A DNA stretch of 26,212 bases, taken from the IMG/VR virus record IMGVR_UViG_3300042482_000882, positions 1 to 26,212 of that record; one strand, 5' to 3'. The position numbers were made by a program, and so were the translations under genes. This document shows positions 7,156 to 13,345 of this stretch, piece by piece (position 1 is the first letter of the stretch; every line of letters begins with the position of its first letter). Below the pieces are notes generated by a model, which saw nothing but the letters and a program-made list of their open reading frames with translations, was not told the DNA's origin and searched no databases. This stretch comes from a virus.

Positions 7156-8783
7156 GCGAATGCAAGGGTCTCCCGGTTAGCCCACGATCCGGTGGCGGAG
7201 GCGGTGGCGAGGATTTGGCCGGCGGCGTTGAGGGTGGATCGCTTGACGGTCCAGCTTGTGGCGGTCTCGGGGAGTGCTGGCGCGGCTGGGCGGTCGGCAT
7301 TGAGGAGGCGACCGCTGTAGGTCGTGAGGCCGTCCGCGCTGATGTCGAAGGCGTAGAGGTAAAGCGTCGGATCGATTGGCGGCTGGACGGTGCGGAGGCC
7401 TAGGGCGGTGCAGGAGATTTGCATTCCGGCGCTCGGGGCGGTGTCGAAGGTGATCGTGCCGGTGGCTTCCGAAACGAGGTAGTCGGTGCCGGGGGTTTGC
7501 GTGACGCCGTTGAGGGCGACGAGGACATGCTCGGGGTCGGAGCTGACGAGGCCGTCGATCAAGAAGGTGGTGGCAACGCCGTTGCCGATGCGGACGGTGG
7601 TGTTGATCGAGAGGCCGGGGGCCGAGGCGATGATGTAGGACGAAAGGCCAGTGATCTCGGTGGCGGCGTGGGTGTGGACCGTGTCGGCTTTTGAAAGATC
7701 GACCCAGAGCTTGAATGCGGGGGAGGCGGAGGGATCGAAGGCGGCCCAGTAGCTGCCGGGCGGTGGATATCCGGGGTTCGGCTCTCCGATGCGGATGTAG
7801 AGTTCGCCGTTGTGGCTGACGACTTGGCCGGGGAAATAGTCCGCGCCGTTGTTGTAGGCTCCTTGGTAGTCTACTGGCTCGGGTTGGAGGGCGGTGTCGG
7901 CGAGAGCGCCCTGTGCGGAGGTGGCTTTGCCGTCTATCTGGGTTTGCAGGCTCCCGATGCTGGCGGCGGCTTCGGCGATGGAATCCAGCGCGGCAGGATC
8001 AAGGTTCGCGGCGAGGTAGTCGATTCTCTGGCCGAGGGCTGTGTCTGCGCTGGCAAGGTCGGCGAGGTCGGCAGGCAGGCCGGTGATCTCGCTCTTGAGG
8101 TGGGTGTGCGCGGAAGGAGTGAAGGTCGTTGGCTTGCCGGTCAGGCTGGACCAATCGACGGGCGGGGAGACGGCGACGACGGCGCTTGCAAAGTCGGTGA
8201 TCTGCGATGCGGTGTGCGTGTGGCTGCTCGGCGGGAAGGTGGCAGGCTTGTTGAGGACGCTGTCCCAGGTCGGCGGCGGGGCGAGCTGCGCGATGGCTTG
8301 GGCCGTTCGGAGCGGGGTCATCCATTTCGCGTTATCGGTGCCTGCGGTGGCTTCGGCTTGGGTCGCCTTGCCGTCGGGGAGCGCGGCGGGGGTGGCTTCG
8401 TCGCCGAGGATGACGGAGTTTTGAACTTCGACTTGGAGCGTGGCGGTGCGCAATGCCTGGCTCGGTGCGGTCCAGCGGATCTCGAGGAAGGCGCTGATGC
8501 TGGCAGGATCGGAGGAGAAGGCGGCCTCGACCGGGACGGTGTTGAGATCAAGGATGGTTTGGCCGGGGGCCGCCAAAGCGAGAAAGTTAGAGTCGGAGAA
8601 GGAGGACTTGAGGGCGATGGTGGTCTGGGTGCCTGCGGGGGGATCGACGGCCACGCCGTTTTCGACAAAGACGACCTCGATGGGGACTTGGTCGCGGCGT
8701 TTTAGGACGAGCGTCTGCAATGCGACATTGCTCGCGGCGGACTTAACGAATCGCCGGTTTTTTGAATCGAGGAAGAGTTTCAT
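7152..8783 (-). CDS. Tail fibre protein, paralogue A
   Basis: This 543-residue protein is a clear paralogue of the 10435-11460 product. Both start with a beta-rich domain (KRRD, PxEVxF, PASIxAxLE, a Trp, then VIxGDE) and continue with an ATQAEAxAGxDNxKWMxPLR type linker at about residues 155-180. This linker is well known from phage tail fibres. Next come repeated collar units of the DLTxKPxTFxPSxHTH type and a helical stretch. A beta-rich C-terminal domain with FDISADGLTTY and SATGSWANRETLAF matches the end of the 126-residue protein at 5494. It probably forms side fibres that touch the host surface. A 6-bp hairpin lies directly before the ATG, and a TTTGACAC word lies 27 nt upstream. Confidence 0.88.
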   Translation of the reverse strand: MKLFLDSKNRRFVKSAASNVALQTLVLKRRDQVPIEVVFVENGVAVDPPAGTQTTIALKSSFSDSNFLALAAPGQTILDLNTVPVEAAFSSDPASISAFLEIRWTAPSQALRTATLQVEVQNSVILGDEATPAALPDGKATQAEATAGTDNAKWMTPLRTAQAIAQLAPPPTWDSVLNKPATFPPSSHTHTASQITDFASAVVAVSPPVDWSSLTGKPTTFTPSAHTHLKSEITGLPADLADLASADTALGQRIDYLAANLDPAALDSIAEAAASIGSLQTQIDGKATSAQGALADTALQPEPVDYQGAYNNGADYFPGQVVSHNGELYIRIGEPNPGYPPPGSYWAAFDPSASPAFKLWVDLSKADTVHTHAATEITGLSSYIIASAPGLSINTTVRIGNGVATTFLIDGLVSSDPEHVLVALNGVTQTPGTDYLVSEATGTITFDTAPSAGMQISCTALGLRTVQPPIDPTLYLYAFDISADGLTTYSGRLLNADRPAAPALPETATSWTVKRSTLNAAGQILATASATGSWANRETLAFA

Positions 8784-8800
8784 GCCGCTGACCCAGCGGC
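8784..8800 (-). promoter_or_regulatory. Hairpin touching the start codon of fibre A
   Basis: The arms GCCGCT and AGCGGC around a GGGTC loop end exactly at the ATG of the 543-residue fibre gene. Upstream lie TTTGACAC (8803-8810) and the dispersed repeat (8856-8882). A hairpin flush against a start codon could control ribosome access. The structure is seen; the role is inferred. Confidence 0.5.
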
Positions 8801-8855
8801 GGGTGTCAAATCGAGCGACTCTCCGAGTCTTTACTGAAGCGGCTCGGAGGGGTTG

Positions 8856-8882
8856 ACCACAGAGGACACAGAGGACACGGAG
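8856..8882. repeat. Dispersed CACAGAGGACACAGAG-type repeat, copy 1
   Basis: The plus strand reads ACCACAGAGGACACAGAGG and continues ACACGGAG. Such 9-bp periodic repeats are scattered between genes in many Verrucomicrobiota, Planctomycetota and related genomes. Related copies here are at 19337-19372 and 23569-23605. An additional inverted repeat (CTCCGAG at 8821-8827, CTCGGAG at 8843-8849) lies between this copy and the fibre gene. Confidence 0.7.
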
Positions 8883-8928
8883 CGACTAGGTCCAAAAAAC
8901 GCTGCCGGAAAAGGAGAGTGCGGCAAGG

Positions 8929-9048
8929 CTATTGACCTGTGCAGTCGCCAAGGTTGGCGAGGTCGAGCTGCCCCCAGTCGCGTGGAACCCATTTCCACTT
9001 CGGTCTTCCCATCGCCGGACGGGGGAGGAATTCGTCAGCCTGGCACAT
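8929..9048 (-). CDS. Possible 39-residue protein after the adhesin gene
   Basis: A short frame starts at an ATG overlapping the end of the adhesin gene in another frame and ends at a TAG. The predicted product (MCQADEFLPRPAMGRPKWKW, then VPRDWGQLDLANLGDCTGQ) has three Trp residues and two Cys, and looks more protein-like than shadow frames. It may be a real short gene, or the remnant of an adhesin C-terminus disrupted by a frameshift. There is no Shine-Dalgarno site. Support is weak. Confidence 0.3.
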   Translation of the reverse strand: MCQADEFLPRPAMGRPKWKWVPRDWGQLDLANLGDCTGQ

Positions 9049-10438
9049 TCCAAAGCAGTTGCGGGCCGTAATAGACCGCCTTGGCTTCGGTATAGCCTGC
9101 GTAGACGGCGGCAACACGGGGAGCGCCGTAGTTAAAGGCAGAGCTTACCAACAAAGAAATTGTTTCCGTTGAAGTCCCCCCTGGCCCGCTGGCTGTGATC
9201 GTGACGGTGAAGGGTCCCTCGGTGGTGGCTAGCCCGGAGATGAGACCTGTTGAGGCATTTATGCTTAACCCCTCCGGCAGACCGCTGGCTGACCATGCTG
9301 TGATTTGTCGATTCAAGCCATCTGCCAAAACAGAAGGTGTTCCGCTGAAATTTGCGTTTGCAGTTAGACTGAAATTTTGACCCGCAATAATTTCAGGGGC
9401 GTAATAGGTAACTTCTGAAATCGTGCTTTTGTAAACTTCTACAGCTTTTGAGCTAGGTGTCGGCCAAATATCAAAAGCGAGGTATTCAGCCCCCGCCGAA
9501 ATATCACCTTCTTCCCCAAAATAACCGGTAAAGCCAGAGGGGGGCGGAATCTCAATCCTGTTTAATTTTTCCCACTTTTCGCCCCATGAAAATGTGTCCA
9601 CATAAAACGAATTGCGGTGAATGAGAATTGTCCCGTCCGCAGATAACGATATTTCAGATTGGGTTTGGGGCTGGAGAAAATTGATAGTGCTGCCGACTTG
9701 AGTCCATGCTCCAGAGATTAAATCGTAGGTTCGGATTGTATTTAAACCCATCGCCACAACTCGCGTTCCAGAGTTGTTTATTTTAACCGAATAAAGTGTC
9801 GAGTCTGGCAGAGTGATGTTTGCGCCAACTCGGACAGCTCCCGACCCTGAGACGCCTTGAAAAACGGCAATCGTCTTTTGAGAATTAAAGCTTCCAAATA
9901 CAACGCAATACAATCCGTTTCTGGACAAAGAACAATCGCCCGCAAAATCTATATTGAAATTGTTATATGTTTTTGAAGAAATAAATTGAGTTGGACTTCC
10001 GCTGCTTATCTGCCCCCATTTTATATATTTATAATTGTATGAAACGGCCTGAGATGTTTGCCCCTGCGCATGTGCAGAATAAGCAAGATACCTGTCGCTA
10101 GTCGCATCGAACCCGTAAACAAGATCGTTATTGGTCGATGCGGTGAATGTATAGAGTTGACCTGAGACACTTATGTAAATGCCAGCATGTATCCGGTAAG
10201 CGTAATTACTAGACCCTATTTCTAGGCATTTTACAAAAGTTGCGCCAGAAGAGTTTACCGTTTGCTGTAATTGCGAGGTAAAGGTCGGCTGACTAAAAGT
10301 CCATCTCTTATATATATTTGGTGTAGAATATGCAAGATCCCCGAAGGACGAAACCCGCAAACTATTAAACTGTTCAAAATCCGAGGCTGAGATTGCCCCG
10401 AGTCGGCTCCACCCGACTTGCTTAAGCGTCACGCTCAT
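9035..10438 (-). CDS. Putative tail adhesin: propeller-like region plus Ig-like (He_PIG) domain
   Basis: This 467-residue protein starts at the ATG overlapping the stop of the upstream fibre gene (ATGA). Residues about 160-310 hold beta-propeller-like blades with recurring SLSxNGxYC, KINNSGTRVVAMGLNTIRTY and SLSADGTILIHR patterns. Residues about 350-430 look like a putative Ig / He_PIG domain: ASGLPEGLSINASTGLISGL followed by PFTVTITASGPGGTSTETIS. The last 25 residues repeat a Y-x-G pattern (VYAGYTEAKAVYYGPQLLW) seen at the ends of some phage tail proteins. The coding DNA is visibly more AT-rich than the flanking fibre genes, which suggests recent exchange. A receptor-binding role is inferred; it might also be a decoration or tail-tip protein. 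Confidence 0.8.
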   Translation of the reverse strand: MSVTLKQVGWSRLGAISASDFEQFNSLRVSSFGDLAYSTPNIYKRWTFSQPTFTSQLQQTVNSSGATFVKCLEIGSSNYAYRIHAGIYISVSGQLYTFTASTNNDLVYGFDATSDRYLAYSAHAQGQTSQAVSYNYKYIKWGQISSGSPTQFISSKTYNNFNIDFAGDCSLSRNGLYCVVFGSFNSQKTIAVFQGVSGSGAVRVGANITLPDSTLYSVKINNSGTRVVAMGLNTIRTYDLISGAWTQVGSTINFLQPQTQSEISLSADGTILIHRNSFYVDTFSWGEKWEKLNRIEIPPPSGFTGYFGEEGDISAGAEYLAFDIWPTPSSKAVEVYKSTISEVTYYAPEIIAGQNFSLTANANFSGTPSVLADGLNRQITAWSASGLPEGLSINASTGLISGLATTEGPFTVTITASGPGGTSTETISLLVSSAFNYGAPRVAAVYAGYTEAKAVYYGPQLLWNVPG

Positions 10439-11460
10439 GCTGTGACAATATAGAGCGTCGTGGCGCTGGGCGAAGCTGGCATGGTGGCGACGACGGCGAT
10501 GGCGGTGATGCCCCCCGTAATAGTCAAAAGCCGCGAGTCGTTGCCTTGGCAGAAGGTCCCGGCAGTCGTCCCAAAAGTGTGCGTGTGGTCTCCAAGTGCC
10601 ACCGTGCTGGATGTTGTGCCGGTCGGGATGCGGGCGAGGGCGAGCGTGCCGCTGGTGATGTCGGCGGCGGCGTGGGTGTGGGTAGACGGCGGGAAGGTGC
10701 TGGGGATATCGGTGAGGTCTTCGTAGCTGGTGACGCCGCCGCCGCTTGGCGTCTGCGGCACCCACGCGGTGCCGTTCCATGTGACGACTTGGCCGCTCGT
10801 GGCGCTCGATTGCGTGAGGGCTGAGAGCGGGTGCGTGTGAGTCGATGGCGGGAATGTGGAGGGCTTGTCGGTCAGGTCATTCCATGACGAGACGCCTCCG
10901 CCGCCGCCGAGCTCTTCGATGGCTTGGGCCACGCGCAAGGGCGACATCCACTTTGTATTGTCAGACCCGGCTTCGGCTTCGGCCTGGGTGGCGAGGAAAT
11001 TGGATGTCTCGCTGGTGTAAAAGAGCGGCAAGTCGGCTGGCGCGCCTTCGTCGCCGCGAATGACATCGTTGAAGATCGTGATCGGGAGCGTTAGCGAGGA
11101 TCCGACGGAGGTGCCACTCATCCATTGCACCTCGAGCATGGCGGTGATGCTGGCCGGTTCTGTAGGGAAAAGGGCCTCGAGTGCCGTGGTGTTGAGGTTA
11201 AATGCTCCACGGTAAACGGTGTCCGCGCCTGTGCCAGTGACTGAGAGCGTGTCGGTGGCAAGAAACTCCCCGGCGAAATCCGCCGAGGCCTTCACGCCCA
11301 CGCGGGCGATCGTGCCGACGGGCAGCGACTGGACGGCCCCGGCGCGCAGGAACTGCACCTCGAAAGCGTCGTTGTCTCGCCGTTTGAATTCCAGACGGGT
11401 GGCAGGGCGGGTGGCAGTGGTGAGAATCCGCCGCGTGTCGATGTCGATGTAGATGCGCAT
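10435..11460 (-). CDS. Tail fibre protein, paralogue B
   Basis: This 341-residue protein is a paralogue of the 7152-8783 fibre. The N-terminal domain runs to about residue 145 (LEFKRRDNDAFEVQFLRAG, PASITAMLEVQW, VIRGDEGAPADLP), followed by ATQAEAEAGSDNTKWMSPLR. Two collar units, WNDLTDKPSTFPPSTHTH and YEDLTDIPSTFPPSTHTH, come next, then a short Thr/Gly-rich end finishing ATTLYIVTA. It lacks the long C-terminal region of paralogue A; instead the AT-rich adhesin gene overlaps its stop, as if the distal tip were encoded separately. The start at 11460 lies 26 nt after a TTTGACAC word. Confidence 0.87.
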   Translation of the reverse strand: MRIYIDIDTRRILTTATRPATRLEFKRRDNDAFEVQFLRAGAVQSLPVGTIARVGVKASADFAGEFLATDTLSVTGTGADTVYRGAFNLNTTALEALFPTEPASITAMLEVQWMSGTSVGSSLTLPITIFNDVIRGDEGAPADLPLFYTSETSNFLATQAEAEAGSDNTKWMSPLRVAQAIEELGGGGGVSSWNDLTDKPSTFPPSTHTHPLSALTQSSATSGQVVTWNGTAWVPQTPSGGGVTSYEDLTDIPSTFPPSTHTHAAADITSGTLALARIPTGTTSSTVALGDHTHTFGTTAGTFCQGNDSRLLTITGGITAIAVVATMPASPSATTLYIVTA

Positions 11461-11462
11461 GG

Positions 11463-11747
11463 CTACTGTGTTGGGCTGGTGTCAAAGGCCTCCCACTTGC
11501 CGAGCGGGCAGCGCTCGGTGGCCATGCGCAATTTCGCCCAAGTGCTACAGCCACACTTGCGGCAACGGCCGGTGGCGTTCAGCGCGGCGGCGTCCCACTC
11601 GGGGCAGGCTTTGCATGTTTCTTCTCGGGTGGCAAGGGCTTCGGGTGGGGTGGTGGTGAAGCCGCTGCGGGCGAAGCGATGCGCGGCTTGGCCGAATTTG
11701 GCAAAAGCATTTTCGCGAAATGCAATGATGTGCTGTGGGAAATTCAA
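11463..11747 (-). CDS. Small zinc-ribbon-like protein in the tail module
   Basis: Four CxxC-type positions are visible: CKACPEW, then CRKCGC and RCPLGKW. This pattern is typical of a small zinc ribbon often found beside phage tail-tip genes. The start is uncertain because no ATG is available. I chose the TTG at 11747, which overlaps the upstream TGA and gives 94 residues starting with NFPQHIIAFRENAF. A TTG at 11795 would give 110 residues and a 52-nt overlap. The coding end contains TTTGACAC in frame (Phe-Asp-Thr), just before the fibre B start. A structural or assembly role is possible; no function can be assigned. Confidence 0.7.
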   Translation of the reverse strand: MNFPQHIIAFRENAFAKFGQAAHRFARSGFTTTPPEALATREETCKACPEWDAAALNATGRCRKCGCSTWAKLRMATERCPLGKWEAFDTSPTQ

Positions 11748-12292
11748 GAGAAGGTCAGAGTAACTATTGCTTTTTCTTCTTCGAAAGAAACCCAATCAGC
11801 GGGATAAACGCGACCATTTATTGAAACGCTTGTTTCTGCGTATTCGGTAACACCGCACCGCATCCATATTTGCCCACCGATATATCCGTCCATAATTTCG
11901 AAATAAATAAAGCCTTCATCAGTAATATAAACATCTGCAAACATTGTGTATTCAACTAAAAATCCAGATGAATTTGTTACTGATGAATCATATTCAGATT
12001 CTCCACAATTTGGAGTAAACACAACACCGCTCTCCCCCGTCTCAGGATCAGGGCAAGACCCGTTGGTTATGTTAAATGTTCCGCTTCTTTGTGGAAGCCA
12101 ATCTTGAAAAGCTGGCCAAGTGTAATCAATTTGTAATGTATTCCAATTTAATAAAATGCCCTGCAAGGCGGGGGACGGCGCTACGCACCCACCCCCACCC
12201 CCGCAACACGCGCACTCGACGGCGCGGAGGCCGCCGCCTTCGGTGTCGGTTTTGACCTTGATGGCTCCTGTGGATGTGCGGCCGAGGGTCAT
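11744..12292 (-). CDS. Cys-rich tail-module protein, unknown function
   Basis: The product has 182 residues. The N-terminus (GAIKVKTDTEGGGLRAVECA, then CCGGGGGC) carries a C-x-C-C-Gly5-C cluster that could bind metal or form disulphides. The remainder is beta-strand rich and acidic (EYTMFADVYITDEGFIYFEI, ending VTLTFS). DNA of the C-terminal two thirds is AT-rich compared with the N-terminus, suggesting a mosaic joint near 12170. The heptad repeat at 12301-12394 precedes the start. I do not recognise the family; the position suggests a tail-tip or baseplate protein. Confidence 0.7.
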   Translation of the reverse strand: MTLGRTSTGAIKVKTDTEGGGLRAVECACCGGGGGCVAPSPALQGILLNWNTLQIDYTWPAFQDWLPQRSGTFNITNGSCPDPETGESGVVFTPNCGESEYDSSVTNSSGFLVEYTMFADVYITDEGFIYFEIMDGYIGGQIWMRCGVTEYAETSVSINGRVYPADWVSFEEEKAIVTLTFS

Positions 12293-12300
12293 GGCAGAGA

Positions 12301-12394
12301 GTTTTAAGTTTTAAGAATTAAGTTTTAAGTGGCGGTTTGCGTGATTGTCTCGGTGGTCAGTCTTAAAACTTACAAACTTAAGACTTAAGACTTG
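12301..12394. repeat. Heptanucleotide repeat arrays in inverted orientation
   Basis: On the plus strand 12302-12330 is a run with 7-bp period (TTAAGTT, TTAAGAA, TTAAGTT, TTAAGTG). About 30 bp later, 12361-12394 carries the complementary type (CTTAAAA, CTTACAA, then CTTAAGA twice). The two arrays can pair as an AT-rich stem-loop and fill the 104-bp gap between two minus-strand tail genes. The function is unknown; it might act as a transcription attenuator or be a mobile dispersed repeat of the host. Confidence 0.75.
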
Positions 12395-12396
12395 TT

Positions 12397-12753
12397 CTAG
12401 CATTCCTCCGTTGAGATCCAAGCCAGCGCGCCACCCACCGCGCCGAGGACATGGGTTCCCGAGTCAGGGACTTGCAGCCATGTCAGCGCGCCGCCGAGAA
12501 CCGCAAAGACCGCATCCTTCGACGGCGCGGCGGGCTGGAAAATGAGGCGGCGTTGAGTGTGCCCACCCGGCCCAGTTATTTCATCAACCGAAAACGGCTG
12601 TTGATTTCCTTGTGGCGAGGTGTCGGAAACCTCGAGCGTGGCGTAGGTGAAGTTTGCATCAAGATCATTTGCAGAAATCTGGATAGGGTAGCCTCCGGCC
12701 CCACTCTTCGAGGCGCCGGCTTTTCCTGCAAAGCTGACCGGTGGCTTCGTCAT
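12397..12753 (-). CDS. Small tail-module protein, unknown function
   Basis: This 118-residue protein begins MTKPPVSFAGKAGASKSGAG, has a central beta-rich part (ATLEVSDTSPQGNQQPFSVD) and ends with hydrophobic AVLGGALTWLQVPDSGTHVL and LAWISTEEC. Two copies of a short LGGALxW / VGGALAW motif occur near the C-terminus. The ATG overlaps the TGA of the upstream gene (ATGA). No family was recognised; the context after the tape measure suggests a minor tail or tail-tip protein. Confidence 0.7.
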   Translation of the reverse strand: MTKPPVSFAGKAGASKSGAGGYPIQISANDLDANFTYATLEVSDTSPQGNQQPFSVDEITGPGGHTQRRLIFQPAAPSKDAVFAVLGGALTWLQVPDSGTHVLGAVGGALAWISTEEC

Positions 12754-13343
12754 GCTATCGTTGCGCTGAGAGAACTCACGATATCCACCTCATCAAAGAT
12801 GCCGAAATTGCGCCGCGTCACGCTGGAGACTTGCGATGTCCAGGTAATCGAGAGGGAAGACACCGTTGAAATTTCGCTTGGCTTATTGCCAGTAATGACG
12901 CGCTTGAGCATTCGCTTGCTGAGTGAGTTTTGCGATACCATTAAATTAACACTGACGAGCGAGGCCGATAAAACTTTGCGTTCTGTAAAAGAATCCGCGA
13001 ACCAGGTTTCTGTAATTGTCCAGTTAAAGTCTCTAGTCGGTAAACTTTCTTGTTCGATACTAACACTGAATGATTTCGACAGATTCAGCACCTCCGTGCC
13101 AAAAACGCCTGATGCGGCCCCCGTGTCGGTGTAGGCATCGAAGCTCATTTCCAGCAGGCCCATGTCCGTCGTGCGAATTTGCGGGTCAGGGAAAACCGAT
13201 CCGCTTTCTTCGGCCAAAGCGAGCGCTTTGCCCTCCTGCCCAGGCTTGAACAAAATCGTGCCGTGGGTTTTTTTTAGCCCATAGACCGACTGGGATTCCG
13301 TAGAACCGGGAACGAGGACAGGGAATGTGCCGTAGAGTGTCAT
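12750..13343 (-). CDS. Minor tail protein, unknown family
   Basis: This 197-residue beta-rich protein starts MTLYGTFPVLVPGSTESQSV, 2 nt after the tape-measure stop. Alternating hydrophobic strands (SFDAYTDTGAASGVFGTEVL, VSIEQESLPTRDFNWTITET) are typical of distal tail or tail-tip proteins, the genes that normally follow the tape measure. DNA of the second half (about 12780-13130) is AT-richer than the flanks. The name rests on position and strand composition only. Confidence 0.72.
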   Translation of the reverse strand: MTLYGTFPVLVPGSTESQSVYGLKKTHGTILFKPGQEGKALALAEESGSVFPDPQIRTTDMGLLEMSFDAYTDTGAASGVFGTEVLNLSKSFSVSIEQESLPTRDFNWTITETWFADSFTERKVLSASLVSVNLMVSQNSLSKRMLKRVITGNKPSEISTVSSLSITWTSQVSSVTRRNFGIFDEVDIVSSLSATIA

Positions 13344-13345
13344 GG

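Noticed and set aside
8821-8882. CRISPR array from the 9-bp periodic repeat
   Set aside because: The units are tandem without spacers and only a few copies long; it is a dispersed repeat, not a CRISPR.
9035-10438. Diversity-generating retroelement acting on the adhesin or fibre genes
   Set aside because: No reverse transcriptase and no template/variable repeat pair were seen in the window.
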